From positions 1-64,000 of the forward strand of contig NZ_JAPAAF010000019.1 of the NCBI RefSeq assembly GCF_025907915.1: a DNA stretch of 64,000 nucleotides, written 5' to 3'. Below are positions 25,966 through 34,154 of this stretch, in pieces. The notes under the pieces are model-generated. The model was not told where the DNA came from, ran no database searches, and saw only the letters and a list, made by a program, of their open reading frames with translations. Both the position numbers and the translations under genes were made by a program. The stretch comes from Gaoshiqia sediminis (lineage in GTDB: Bacteria > Bacteroidota > Bacteroidia > Bacteroidales > Prolixibacteraceae). Position 1 is the first letter of the stretch, and every line of letters starts with the position of its first letter.

Positions 25966-26993
25966 TTGTTTTGAAGATAATGGTGAATATCGAGCGCGGC
26001 CGAGCGGGCATGATCGAGCGTTTCGTCAACCGTCATCGGACCGGTGCAAGTACCGGCTAGGAAAACGCCCTTGCGAGACGACCGGTTTTTGAACAGGTGC
26101 GGGTCTTCGGTTTGCAGAAAGCCGTTCGGTTCGCGTTGCAGTTCAAACAGGTCGGCCATGTGTGCAGTGTTTTTCCCGGGGACCATTCCCACTAGCAGCA
26201 CCACCAGGTCAACCTGCATTTTCAGCGGACGGCCCGAAAGGGTGTCCTCCGCTTTTATCTGCAAAGTTCCATCGGCATTTTCCGCGGCTTCGGACAGCCT
26301 TCCTCTGATAAACTGAATGTTGTATTTTTCCTGAGCTTCGCGATACATCGATTCATAGGGCAGGCCAAACATCCGCAAGTCCATGTAGAAGCAGAAAATC
26401 TCGGCTTGCGGCAGTTGTTTTGCCAGCTCGGTAGCCTGTTTTACACCGGTAACGCAGCATACTTTGGAACAGTGGTGGTTGCCGCATTTCTCATCGCGCG
26501 AACCAACACAGTGGATAAAGGCTATCCGGCATGGTTTGTTCCCGGCAGCAGTGGTGATCGGAGCTCCGGCTTTCAAGCGGTTTTCCAGGTCAACCGACGT
26601 AATCACGTTTTCATAAACCGAATAGCCGTACTCTTCTTTTCGGGTGGCGTCAAAAATATCAAAACCAGTGCTGATGACCACGGCATCGGCTGGCAATCTT
26701 TCATCTCCTGATGTTTTTACCAGAAACGACCCGTTCCCGAAAACTACCTGTGATACATCGGTTTGGCAAATCGTCTTAAACGAGTTTCGTTGAACCTTGT
26801 GTTGAAGGAATTCTGCTACCTGGGCAGCTGGCCTTCCTGTTGGGAAAAGATGGCTCCAGCCGTTCAGTTTTCCACCTGTTTGGGAATTCTTTTCTATCAG
26901 GGTAACATCATATCCCAGCTCGGCCAGCAGGGATGAAACTTCGGTTCCGGCAACTCCCCCGCCAATCGTGATTACTTTCTTTGGTTTGCTCAT
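25962..26993 (-). CDS. HdrA/QmoA-like flavoprotein, minimal form
   Basis: This 343-residue FAD protein begins with the dinucleotide-binding motif IGGGVAGTEVS (10-20) and acidic strand end LIEK, and contains the HdrA-type cysteine cluster CVGSRDEKC...CSKVCC (C162, C170, C175, C179, C180). A second FAD-binding motif GVFLAGTCTGPMTVDETL lies near the C-terminus. It lacks the additional ferredoxin domains of full HdrA (about 650 residues), so it is closer in size to QmoA. In the operon it would be the flavin branch point between the CCG/HdrC subunits and the membrane subunit. It overlaps the next gene by 4 bases. Confidence 0.9.
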   Translation of the reverse strand: MSKPKKVITIGGGVAGTEVSSLLAELGYDVTLIEKNSQTGGKLNGWSHLFPTGRPAAQVAEFLQHKVQRNSFKTICQTDVSQVVFGNGSFLVKTSGDERLPADAVVISTGFDIFDATRKEEYGYSVYENVITSVDLENRLKAGAPITTAAGNKPCRIAFIHCVGSRDEKCGNHHCSKVCCVTGVKQATELAKQLPQAEIFCFYMDLRMFGLPYESMYREAQEKYNIQFIRGRLSEAAENADGTLQIKAEDTLSGRPLKMQVDLVVLLVGMVPGKNTAHMADLFELQREPNGFLQTEDPHLFKNRSSRKGVFLAGTCTGPMTVDETLDHARSAALDIHHYLQNK

Positions 26994-27005
26994 TTTCTTT
27001 TCGGG

Positions 27006-28088
27006 TTAAAATGAATGGACTGCGCGGTTAAAGCAATTGGGTATGACAGGTTTTCCCAGGTCTTCCCCTTTCAAGCCCCGGTATTTCAGGCCCGGGTTGT
27101 ATTTGATGCCCATTTTTTGCAGTAGAGGTTCGCAATCCACTTGGTGCATTTGCAGTCCCAAATCCCACGGATCGTACCCCAGCGCCAGGCCGGCCAGTTC
27201 CTCGTAAGTCAGCACCGGGATCCCCCGGCCTTCACCGCCATACGTTTTTCCTTCGAGCTCGCCAATGGTGTATTGCCACTTATCCAGAAACATGGTGCAA
27301 CCCGGGCAATTGCAGATAATGGCATCGGGCCGGTAGGGCTCCATCGACTCAAATTTCTTTTTCGAATTGGAAACGGAGTACCCGCGATTGGCCATGATCA
27401 GGTACTGCCGGAATCCGAATCCGCAGCAATGGCGCCGTTCGGGGTAGTCAACCACCTCGCCGCCCCATGCTTCGATCATTCCGCTCAGCACGCACGAAAA
27501 TTCGGCGCCACCAACGCCTTTCCCCGGAAACATTTTGGCATAGTGGCAACCAATGTGCTCCACAATTTTTAAGGGTTGGCCTGTTTCGCCGTTGATTAGC
27601 GGGTATTGTAACCGGGCGGCAATCTCGTTTCTGAAATGATAGAAAATGTCGCTGCAGTGGGCCACATTTTCAGGGATGGCCAGTTCGCGCCCAGTTGCTT
27701 TTCGCAAATAAGTACGGGCCTTTTCCATTTCGTCCGGGAACTCTTTCCAGGTTTCCAGCACTTCGGAATAAATGCCAAACGAGGTAACACACGAGACAGC
27801 CAGGTTGCGGTATCCGGCTTCGGACATCAGGGCAAACTGGCGGGCAACAACGGTTTGCAGGGTTTCAAACGGCAACAGGTCGGAGTGGTAAGCAATGCCG
27901 GTACAGGTGGTGTGTTTGGGATCGTCGAACACATCTTTTCCCAAATCGTTTTGCATGATTTGCAAAAAAGCCCGTTCCGATCCCGGGAAAAAGTTTTGCC
28001 GGATGCAACTGCGCAGATAATAAAAGCCATCCGCCGGAATGGTTTTCTGGTAGTCGCTCCAGATGATTGATTTTGCCTGATGTTTCAT
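27006..28088 (-). CDS. HdrB-like CCG-domain subunit
   Basis: This 360-residue protein is HdrB-like. The C-terminal CCG domain is intact (C181, C221-C222, C261, C264, with HCCGFGF and CNCPGC). The N-terminal CCG domain is reduced to single cysteines (C28, C62, C100): the usual CC pair reads TC and the CxxC reads SCVTSFG. One intact non-cubane cluster site is therefore expected rather than two. The C-terminal 80 residues extend beyond the second CCG domain. It lies 10 bases downstream of the first HdrC-like gene and 12 bases upstream of the HdrA-like gene. Confidence 0.88.
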   Translation of the reverse strand: MKHQAKSIIWSDYQKTIPADGFYYLRSCIRQNFFPGSERAFLQIMQNDLGKDVFDDPKHTTCTGIAYHSDLLPFETLQTVVARQFALMSEAGYRNLAVSCVTSFGIYSEVLETWKEFPDEMEKARTYLRKATGRELAIPENVAHCSDIFYHFRNEIAARLQYPLINGETGQPLKIVEHIGCHYAKMFPGKGVGGAEFSCVLSGMIEAWGGEVVDYPERRHCCGFGFRQYLIMANRGYSVSNSKKKFESMEPYRPDAIICNCPGCTMFLDKWQYTIGELEGKTYGGEGRGIPVLTYEELAGLALGYDPWDLGLQMHQVDCEPLLQKMGIKYNPGLKYRGLKGEDLGKPVIPNCFNRAVHSF

Positions 28089-28098
28089 TCGTTTCGGT

Positions 28099-28779
28099 TT
28101 AATTATTTGTGAAAACGAGCATGAAATAGTCTTCCATTTCGTGTTCTTCTATTCCTATTTCTTTGGCTTTCTTTAGGCTGTAACGTTCAATTTTTTCGTG
28201 AAAAGCTGTCGCACCTGACTCGTCGAAAATAGCTTTGAGCTCCGCCAGCACGTCCGGTGATATTTTGCGCAGGGTACCTGCTCCTTCTTTGTCGAGGTTT
28301 GCTCCAAGACGATCGTACAGTTCTTCGCGATGGTTGAAAAACCATTCCCAAACAGGCCCTTGTTCGGGATGAAGTTCGGGTGTCAGACTGTCAGGATGGA
28401 TGCAGTAGCCTCGTTGGAGGATATTTTCGATAAGTGTCTTTTTGAGGGCATATTGCTGTCGGCCCCGGCGGCTTTCGGTGAAATAGCCAAGTTCCTGCGA
28501 CAACTTCCGCAGGGCATTGATGATCAGTCCCGGACAATTTCCCCGGGGGCAACGGGTTTTGCACGACATGCACTGCCCGCAATACCAAATTGTTTCGCTG
28601 CGCAACAGTTTTTCAATTTTTGAATCATCGCGTGACTGGACTTCCACGGCCAACATGCGCGGATCGTAGTCGAAAAATTCGGCAGCCGGGCAAATGGCGG
28701 TGCAAACGCCGCAATTCATGCAGGCTTTCAGTCCTTCAACAAAACGGACGTCCCGCTGCAACATCTCGTACAGAGTCAT
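28099..28779 (-). CDS. HdrC-like dicluster ferredoxin subunit (long), first gene of the operon
   Basis: This 226-residue protein has two [4Fe-4S] motifs near its N-terminus (C20/C23/C26/C30 in ACMNCGVCTAICP and C67/C70/C73/C77 in YCGQCMSCKTRCPRG) and a C-terminal extension of about 140 residues without cysteine motifs, ending EHEMEDYFMLVFTNN. The cluster spacing is that of HdrC/QmoC-type subunits. It is the first gene of the Hdr-like operon. Two weak, one-mismatch -7-like words lie upstream (28802-28809 and 28838-28845), so the promoter is uncertain. Confidence 0.88.
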   Translation of the reverse strand: MTLYEMLQRDVRFVEGLKACMNCGVCTAICPAAEFFDYDPRMLAVEVQSRDDSKIEKLLRSETIWYCGQCMSCKTRCPRGNCPGLIINALRKLSQELGYFTESRRGRQQYALKKTLIENILQRGYCIHPDSLTPELHPEQGPVWEWFFNHREELYDRLGANLDKEGAGTLRKISPDVLAELKAIFDESGATAFHEKIERYSLKKAKEIGIEEHEMEDYFMLVFTNN

Positions 28780-29095
28780 TTTATATTGATTTTTGGTAGG
28801 GTAAAGCTACCGCCGCGAAAAGAGGATTGAAACAGCACAAAGCCATATTTTCAGCTACGTGTTTTAACGTATGTCCTGTGTGCTTGAATAGTGTAAGGAC
28901 TTTGTATTGATTCGATTACAAAAACAACAGATGCATTTCCCGCAGTGTGGAAAGCCTGGACGAATGTTTTTAGGTGATGTGACTCAACAAGCAGGATGTA
29001 GCAAAAGGGCACAACTGTCGGTTGTGAAAGGTACTGCAAGAAGCTGGGAAAAAAAGGCACAGCTTCATTTTATTAAGGATTGAAGAGTAAGAGAA
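28780..29095. other. intergenic region upstream of the Hdr-like operon
   Basis: No gene is supported in these 316 bases. The left side holds two imperfect -7-like words on the minus strand. The remainder, up to the end of the membrane-protein gene at 29096, shows no hairpin followed by T and no recognisable RNA structure. Confidence 0.55.
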
Positions 29096-29773
29096 CTAAG
29101 CCATTTCCTCCAACTCATTCAACGTTTCTTCCAATTGTAAAATGTACTTGCCGTACAGTTTGCGGAAGCCCATGCGAAAGAGGAAGAACAAACCTGTGAT
29201 GATGGACAGCAGGATCAGCAAACCGAAAACCATTTGGCGGGTCATTTGTGCCTGGTTGAGGTCTTCAACGGCCACGCCTTGGCGGTGGGCGGCAATTTCA
29301 ACGCCGAAAAACATGCCGGTAATAAAGCCAACACTGAATACCAGCAACAAAATGCCCAGGGCCAGGTAAAACAGTTTTCGGTAAGTGTTCAGAATATGGA
29401 TGATCGATTTCAGTACCTGGCGTAAGTCATTTCCCTGCGAATAATTTCGTTTTACAGCATAGTAACTCAGGCTGAAATAAGCGAACGTCCCCAAAATAAA
29501 AAGCGTGTTGAGCCCGTCGATCAGCAAAATCCAGCCTGGCACTTTCAGTCCGTCTGACAAAAGCGGGGTCAGTACAAAATCGTCGGTAACAAAAAACAAG
29601 GTGAGCAGCAACAAGAAGGCAAAGCCAATCTTGATGTTGCGGTCGATTCGCTCAATCAGGCCTTTGGTGCGCTTTTTCAGCAGGTCGTGCAAGTCCGCCT
29701 CGTTCAGCCGGTGCCTGCTGGCCTCGGTCGATGCGTATTTGCTCCATGCCGATTTTAAATCTTTCAGTTCCAT
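29096..29773 (-). CDS. four-helix membrane protein paired with an ECF sigma factor
   Basis: This 225-residue protein has a charged N-terminal cytoplasmic part of about 45 residues (MELKDLKSAWSKYAS, then a basic helix) followed by four hydrophobic segments (about 48-65, 79-102, 133-155 and 185-203) and a short acidic tail. It starts 1 base after the sigma-factor stop codon, which suggests an anti-sigma role, but it has no zinc-binding HxxxCxxC motif and more helices than most anti-sigma factors. No family name is recognised with certainty. Confidence 0.7.
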   Translation of the reverse strand: MELKDLKSAWSKYASTEASRHRLNEADLHDLLKKRTKGLIERIDRNIKIGFAFLLLLTLFFVTDDFVLTPLLSDGLKVPGWILLIDGLNTLFILGTFAYFSLSYYAVKRNYSQGNDLRQVLKSIIHILNTYRKLFYLALGILLLVFSVGFITGMFFGVEIAAHRQGVAVEDLNQAQMTRQMVFGLLILLSIITGLFFLFRMGFRKLYGKYILQLEETLNELEEMA

Positions 29774-29774
29774 G

Positions 29775-30263
29775 TTATTCTTCCACGTTCATGTATTTCT
29801 TCAACTTGTGCTTGATGCGGTTCATCTTCACACGTACGTAATTCTGGGTGATGCCGGTAATCTCGGCAATTTCTTCGTATTTCTTGTTTTCAAGAAACAG
29901 CAGGATGATTGACTTTTCGATGCCGGTGAGCTGGGCAACGGCCTTATTCAGCAGGCGCATTTGTTCTTCCATCTCGGGATCGTACTCTTCGTGTGCCAAC
30001 TGCACCGATTCGATTTCCAGTCCGTTTTGGCCGGGCTGACGTTTATTTTTTTTGAAGCTGGTAATGGCGGTATTAAGCGCTACCCGGTACATCCAGGTGG
30101 TGAACTTGGACTCGTTCCGAAACGAAGGGTACGACTTCCACAGCTGGGCAAGAATTTCCTGAAAAAGGTCCCGCCGGTCTTCTTCCGAATCGCAGTAGAT
30201 GGAACACACCTTGTGGATGATTCCCTGGTTTTCGCTGATTATTTTAACAAACTCCTTCTCCAA
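29775..30263 (-). CDS. ECF-type RNA polymerase sigma factor
   Basis: This 162-residue sigma-70 family factor contains only regions 2 and 4. Region 2 reads DRRDLFQEILAQLWKSYPSF followed by FTTWMYRVALNTAITSFKK; region 4 reads GIEKSIILLFLENKKYEEIAEITG and NYVRVKMNRIKHKLKK. Such factors redirect RNA polymerase to envelope or stress promoters. It is translationally close to the downstream membrane protein gene (1-base gap), its likely regulator. No ECF-type autoregulatory promoter could be identified by eye. Confidence 0.93.
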   Translation of the reverse strand: MEKEFVKIISENQGIIHKVCSIYCDSEEDRRDLFQEILAQLWKSYPSFRNESKFTTWMYRVALNTAITSFKKNKRQPGQNGLEIESVQLAHEEYDPEMEEQMRLLNKAVAQLTGIEKSIILLFLENKKYEEIAEITGITQNYVRVKMNRIKHKLKKYMNVEE

Positions 30264-30389
30264 AGCGGGACATTAAGATCTCGGACCATTTTGCTGTTTT
30301 CGTCATATCTTCTCTAATAGCTTGGTGGAAGGCAGAAGACGCTAACGATTATTTATAAAACTTAGTCTGACAAAAGCAGAATCATTACA

Positions 30390-31211
30390 CTAAGTCATTT
30401 TCAGGAAACCGATTTCTTTTGGCGTGAGGAAGCGCCATCTTCCGCGGGGAAGGTTTTTCTTGGTCAGGCCGGCAAAGAAGACGCGGTCGAGCCGGGCTAC
30501 TTTATAGCCAAAGTGGGCAAAAATACGGCGTACAATGCGGTTTTTCCCGGAGTGGATTTCAATGCCTACTTGGGTTTTATCGTTTTCATCGACATAACTG
30601 ATGGTATCGGCGGCAATCATTCCATCTTCCAGCTCAATCCCTTTCTTCACCTGTTCCAGGTGTTCTTCCAGGAACGGTTCATTCAGGAAAACATGGTAAA
30701 TTTTCTTTCGTTCGAAACTGGGGTGGGTGAGTTTGGTAGCCAGTTCGCCGTCGTTGGTAAACAGCAATACGCCCGAGGTTTCCTTGTCGAGGCGGCCAAC
30801 GGGGTAGATGCGCTCCTCGCAGGCATTTTCAACCAGTTCCATCACGGTATGTTCGGCATGTGGGTCGTCCAGGGTGGTCACGTAGCCGCGTGGTTTGTTC
30901 AGCAACAGGTACACTTTTTTCTCCGTATCGAGCGGTTTACCTTTGTACTCTACCCGGTCGCTTTTGCTTACCTTGGCGCCCAGCTCGGTCACTACCTGTC
31001 CGTTAACGGTGATTTCCCCTTCGGCAATAAGTTTGTCGGCCTCACGGCGCGAACAGATTCCGGCATTGGCAATAAAACGGTTCAGGCGGATTTGTTCGTC
31101 GCCTTTTTTCATGACCGTTATTTTTCGTTTTTCAGGATGAACGTGTTTCTCCTTTTCCTGCGACTTTTGCCGGAAATCTTTTCCTCCGGTTGAATATTTT
31201 TTCTGCTTCAT
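30390..31211 (-). CDS. pseudouridine synthase, RluB/RsuA type
   Basis: This 273-residue enzyme isomerises a uridine in rRNA. After a lysine-rich linker of about 35 residues it has an S4 domain (RLNRFIANAGICSRREADKLI) and the RsuA-type catalytic domain with the catalytic Asp in YPVGRLDKETSGVLLFTNDGE. C-terminal motifs RKIYHVFL and SGKNRIVRRIFAHFGYKV are typical. The ATG at 31211 is preferred to one at 31253. RluB (23S U2605) and RluE/RluF/RsuA cannot be separated safely by eye. A basic N-terminal tail of this kind is usual in Bacteroidota. Confidence 0.92.
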   Translation of the reverse strand: MKQKKYSTGGKDFRQKSQEKEKHVHPEKRKITVMKKGDEQIRLNRFIANAGICSRREADKLIAEGEITVNGQVVTELGAKVSKSDRVEYKGKPLDTEKKVYLLLNKPRGYVTTLDDPHAEHTVMELVENACEERIYPVGRLDKETSGVLLFTNDGELATKLTHPSFERKKIYHVFLNEPFLEEHLEQVKKGIELEDGMIAADTISYVDENDKTQVGIEIHSGKNRIVRRIFAHFGYKVARLDRVFFAGLTKKNLPRGRWRFLTPKEIGFLKMT

Positions 31212-31279
31212 AATTTCATTACAATCGGGGCAAAGGTCGTAAAAATCCGGCAATAATACCGATAAATGGAAACTGAAAC

Positions 31280-32032
31280 TTACTCCTGTTCCAGTTTGTA
31301 CAGTTCAAATTGTTTCAGAATAGCTTCGCGGACATCGTATTCGGTGGAACGGGCTGTTAGAACCGATTTTGAATTGAAATAAATCATAAACTTATCCGCT
31401 TCCTGATCATTTAATCCCGTGAGCGACCGGACCATATCCTTATTGTAAAACTGCGACAGGTATTCCCATTGCTGGTCGCTGATCATGGCGGCGCGGACCT
31501 CTCTTTTTTCTTTCTCGCGCCGGCTGATATGATATTGCAGGAAGGAGGCCGGTGAAAAGATGGCAGCGTACCAAGGCGGTTTCGAGTTGTAGGAGTCGCC
31601 CCGCAGCTCGGGGGAAATGTTGACGGGTTTGCCGGTAGAAATGCCGTCCATGTTTACTTTGTTGGCCTCGCCGGTAACCTTTACCTCGCCAATAGCATAC
31701 CGGATGGGGCGCGCCTGAATGACCAGCACACTGTCTTCGTTGTGAAAATGCGGGATGCGTACGTATTCTTTTACATACCCCATGGCCGAAATGCCCAGGC
31801 TGTCCACATTCAGCACTTCCATCGAGAACCGGCCCAGGGCATCGGTGGTAGTCCCGCCATGGGTGCGCATGTTCACGATATGGGCGAAAGACACCGGAAG
31901 TCCGTCGTCTTTGCTAACCAGTTTCCCTTTCAAATGCAGCAAAACCGGGTCAATCAAGTCATCGTCCTGCGCCTGTGCAGATTGCAGGCTGACAAGAAAA
32001 AGAACGGTAAATATGAAAATCAGCTGTTTCAT
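31280..32032 (-). CDS. secreted CarboxypepD_reg-like domain protein
   Basis: This 250-residue protein has a Sec signal peptide (MKQLIFIFTVLFLVSLQSAQAQ) and a carboxypeptidase-regulatory-like beta-sandwich at about 32-115 (LKGKLVSKDDGLPVSFAHIV, GTTTDALGRFSMEV). The C-terminal part is helical and charged, with no catalytic motif. Such domains occur at the head of TonB-dependent receptors and in stand-alone envelope proteins of Bacteroidota. The ATG at 32032 is chosen because the ATG at 32041 lies within the -7 box (32039-32046). The function is unknown. Confidence 0.8.
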   Translation of the reverse strand: MKQLIFIFTVLFLVSLQSAQAQDDDLIDPVLLHLKGKLVSKDDGLPVSFAHIVNMRTHGGTTTDALGRFSMEVLNVDSLGISAMGYVKEYVRIPHFHNEDSVLVIQARPIRYAIGEVKVTGEANKVNMDGISTGKPVNISPELRGDSYNSKPPWYAAIFSPASFLQYHISRREKEKREVRAAMISDQQWEYLSQFYNKDMVRSLTGLNDQEADKFMIYFNSKSVLTARSTEYDVREAILKQFELYKLEQE

Positions 32033-32038
32033 GGATCC

Positions 32039-32046
32039 CAAAAATA
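32039..32046 (-). promoter_or_regulatory. -7 promoter box six bases before a start codon
   Basis: CAAAAATA on the plus strand reads TATTTTTG on the minus strand. It ends six bases before the ATG at 32032, the same spacing as at arfB, which predicts a leaderless or nearly leaderless transcript. Confidence 0.5.
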
Positions 32047-32277
32047 GACAAATAGCACGGATATCGGTTGGGGAGGAACCTCGGTTTGCAGGCTTTTAAC
32101 AATGTTTAATAAAAATTCGGATGATTGTGGATGAGTTTTCCCATGCTCACAATTGCCAGCCCGGAGAATTTTGATTCGCGATTAACGATTGCCGATTGGA
32201 GCAGGAAGGAAAATAATCAAAAAGCGTTGCTGCTAAAGGAGGCGACAAACTGATTTAGGCTTTAGCACTTTCCCGAA

Positions 32278-33075
32278 TTAGACAAACAACAACAAGCTGA
32301 TGGCCATGACAAACATACCAGCAATCAAACCGCCTATTGCCACGTGGTGTTCGCCATATTCCTCGGCAGTGGGCAACAGTTCATCCAGCGAAATATACAC
32401 CATAATGCCAGCAACGCCGGCAAAGATGACCCCGAACGTGGCATCATTAAAAACATGCATCAGAATAAAGTAGCCGATTATCGCGCCAACCGGTTCAGAT
32501 ATGCCGGAAAGAAACGATAGCCAAAAGGCCTTTTTTCGACTTTTTGTTGCGTAATACACCGGCACCGACACGGCAATCCCCTCCGGGATATTGTGGATGG
32601 CAATAGCCACGGCAATGCTGATCCCCAAGGCAGGGTCGTTCATGGCACTCATGAAGGTGGCCAGGCCTTCCGGGAAGTTGTGGATACCAATGGCCAAGGC
32701 TGAAAAAAGCCCCATTCGCAGTAACTTTGGATTCTGTTGATCGGGATGGCTAATATTGCTGATTTCGTGGGGGTTTTCAAATGAAGGGATCATTTTATCA
32801 ATGATACCAATCAACGCGATGCCCCCAAAAAAAGAAATCACCGTCAACCAGTAACCTTGTTTATCACCCATCGAAGCGGTCAGGGAATCTTTGGCCTTCA
32901 TGAAAATCTCAATTAACGATACATAGATCATCACACCGGCAGAAAAACCCAAAGAAGCAGCCAGGAATTTTGGATTGAATTTCTTGGAGAGTAAGGACAT
33001 GATACTGCCGATCCCGGTTGCTAAACCAGCGAAGACGGTAAGGCCAAATGCAAATAAAATATTGTTAGTTTCCAT
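32278..33075 (-). CDS. zupT: ZIP-family zinc/metal transporter (ZupT-like)
   Basis: This 265-residue inner-membrane protein imports divalent metals, mainly zinc. Eight hydrophobic segments are visible. The two metal-binding motifs of the family are present in the middle helices: HNFPEG and HNIPEG, with EP in the following helix (SGISEPVGAIIGY). A histidine-containing loop (ENPHEISNISHPDQQ) lies between helices 3 and 4. No Fur/Zur operator was recognised upstream. It stands alone between the secreted-protein and beta-barrel genes. Confidence 0.93.
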   Translation of the reverse strand: METNNILFAFGLTVFAGLATGIGSIMSLLSKKFNPKFLAASLGFSAGVMIYVSLIEIFMKAKDSLTASMGDKQGYWLTVISFFGGIALIGIIDKMIPSFENPHEISNISHPDQQNPKLLRMGLFSALAIGIHNFPEGLATFMSAMNDPALGISIAVAIAIHNIPEGIAVSVPVYYATKSRKKAFWLSFLSGISEPVGAIIGYFILMHVFNDATFGVIFAGVAGIMVYISLDELLPTAEEYGEHHVAIGGLIAGMFVMAISLLLFV

Positions 33076-33187
33076 TTTCGGGGTTGCTACATTGTTCGTT
33101 GGGTAAAATTAGTAAAAGTCCTTTTCGAAGTTGATTTCTGATACATTTTCTGCTGGCTTTATTTCGGGAAAGACTTTTTGTTTGAGT

Positions 33188-33979
33188 TTACTGGTTGCTA
33201 AAAGGAGGAAGGCGGTAACTGAGCCCCAAACTGACGAAATGATCGGTTGCCGCCCCATTTAATCCAAAGCCGGCAGAGAAGTCGAGCTGCAGGTTCGGTT
33301 GAAGTAAATAGGTAATGCCTGCATCCAGCAAATGTTCGCTGCTGCCTGCCTCCGGAATCAGACCATAACTTTCGGCAAAAGCCGATAGCTTTTCAGTAAC
33401 GCCAATACCCAGCGCCAACGAATAAAAATACCCAGGAATGGCCGATTCGCCGTCCCATTCAACGCCCAGGTTGTATCCCAGGGAAAACAGAGGAGACAGG
33501 CTGTGTGAAAATGCGAATCGCATGTCGGCAGCCGTGTAGGTTGGTTTGAAATCGTCGCTGGCAGTAAACGGGAACACCAATCCGCCCAGGAAAGCCATTT
33601 CGGGACGCCAGCCTTGTTCGTCGGCCAGTTTCACCTTAAATCCCGCGTAAAGCGGCCCAAAGCCTTTGTATTTTAGATTATCCGGAGGATTTTTTAGCGA
33701 GACATTCTGCTGAAGGAGTTCGAGTCCGAGCCGGAGTTCCAGGTTGGGTAAAAAACCATAGCGGAGCAAAGTGCTGTTCCAGGTTCTTGATTTCAGATTA
33801 GCCAGATTAGTTTCATCCTTCTCCAGCAGAAAACCGGTTTCAACCTGTAAGCTCTTGAGCGGCACTACCGAGGAAGATTCGGTTTGGTCGGGCCGGTCGG
33901 TAACCAGTTCGGGTGGCGCTTCCTGTGCTTTCAGCATGAAAGTTGGCAACAGAAATATTAGCAGTACAATTTGTTTCAT
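33188..33979 (-). CDS. outer-membrane beta-barrel protein (PF13557-like transporter)
   Basis: This 263-residue protein has a signal peptide (MKQIVLLIFLLPTFMLKAQ) followed by LVTDRPDQTESS, the entry motif of the MetA-pathway-of-phenol-degradation-type outer-membrane family. The rest is alternating amphipathic beta strands ending in an aromatic-rich C-terminus (LGLSYRLPPF), as expected for a beta barrel. The name of the family reflects its first example and does not indicate phenol breakdown here. It lies 112 bases upstream of the ZIP transporter on the same strand, but a shared role is not established. Confidence 0.75.
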   Translation of the reverse strand: MKQIVLLIFLLPTFMLKAQEAPPELVTDRPDQTESSSVVPLKSLQVETGFLLEKDETNLANLKSRTWNSTLLRYGFLPNLELRLGLELLQQNVSLKNPPDNLKYKGFGPLYAGFKVKLADEQGWRPEMAFLGGLVFPFTASDDFKPTYTAADMRFAFSHSLSPLFSLGYNLGVEWDGESAIPGYFYSLALGIGVTEKLSAFAESYGLIPEAGSSEHLLDAGITYLLQPNLQLDFSAGFGLNGAATDHFVSLGLSYRLPPFSNQ

Positions 33980-34154
33980 GTGTTTTTTTCGTTCCTATCA
34001 AACGTTTGGCATCCTGAAATGTTTTCCGTTTTAGAATCTTGCCTGGATAATCAGGTTTTTATCCTTTACCGGAATGCCGTCGAATTTGGAAATAACTTAT
34101 TCCTTACTTTCTGTCATTAACTTCAGAACATTCAAAAATAATTACTTTTAAGGC

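Noticed and set aside
28851-29060. 69-codon minus-strand frame between the Hdr operon and the membrane-protein gene
   Set aside because: No start context, no recognisable domain and no -7 box at a sensible distance.
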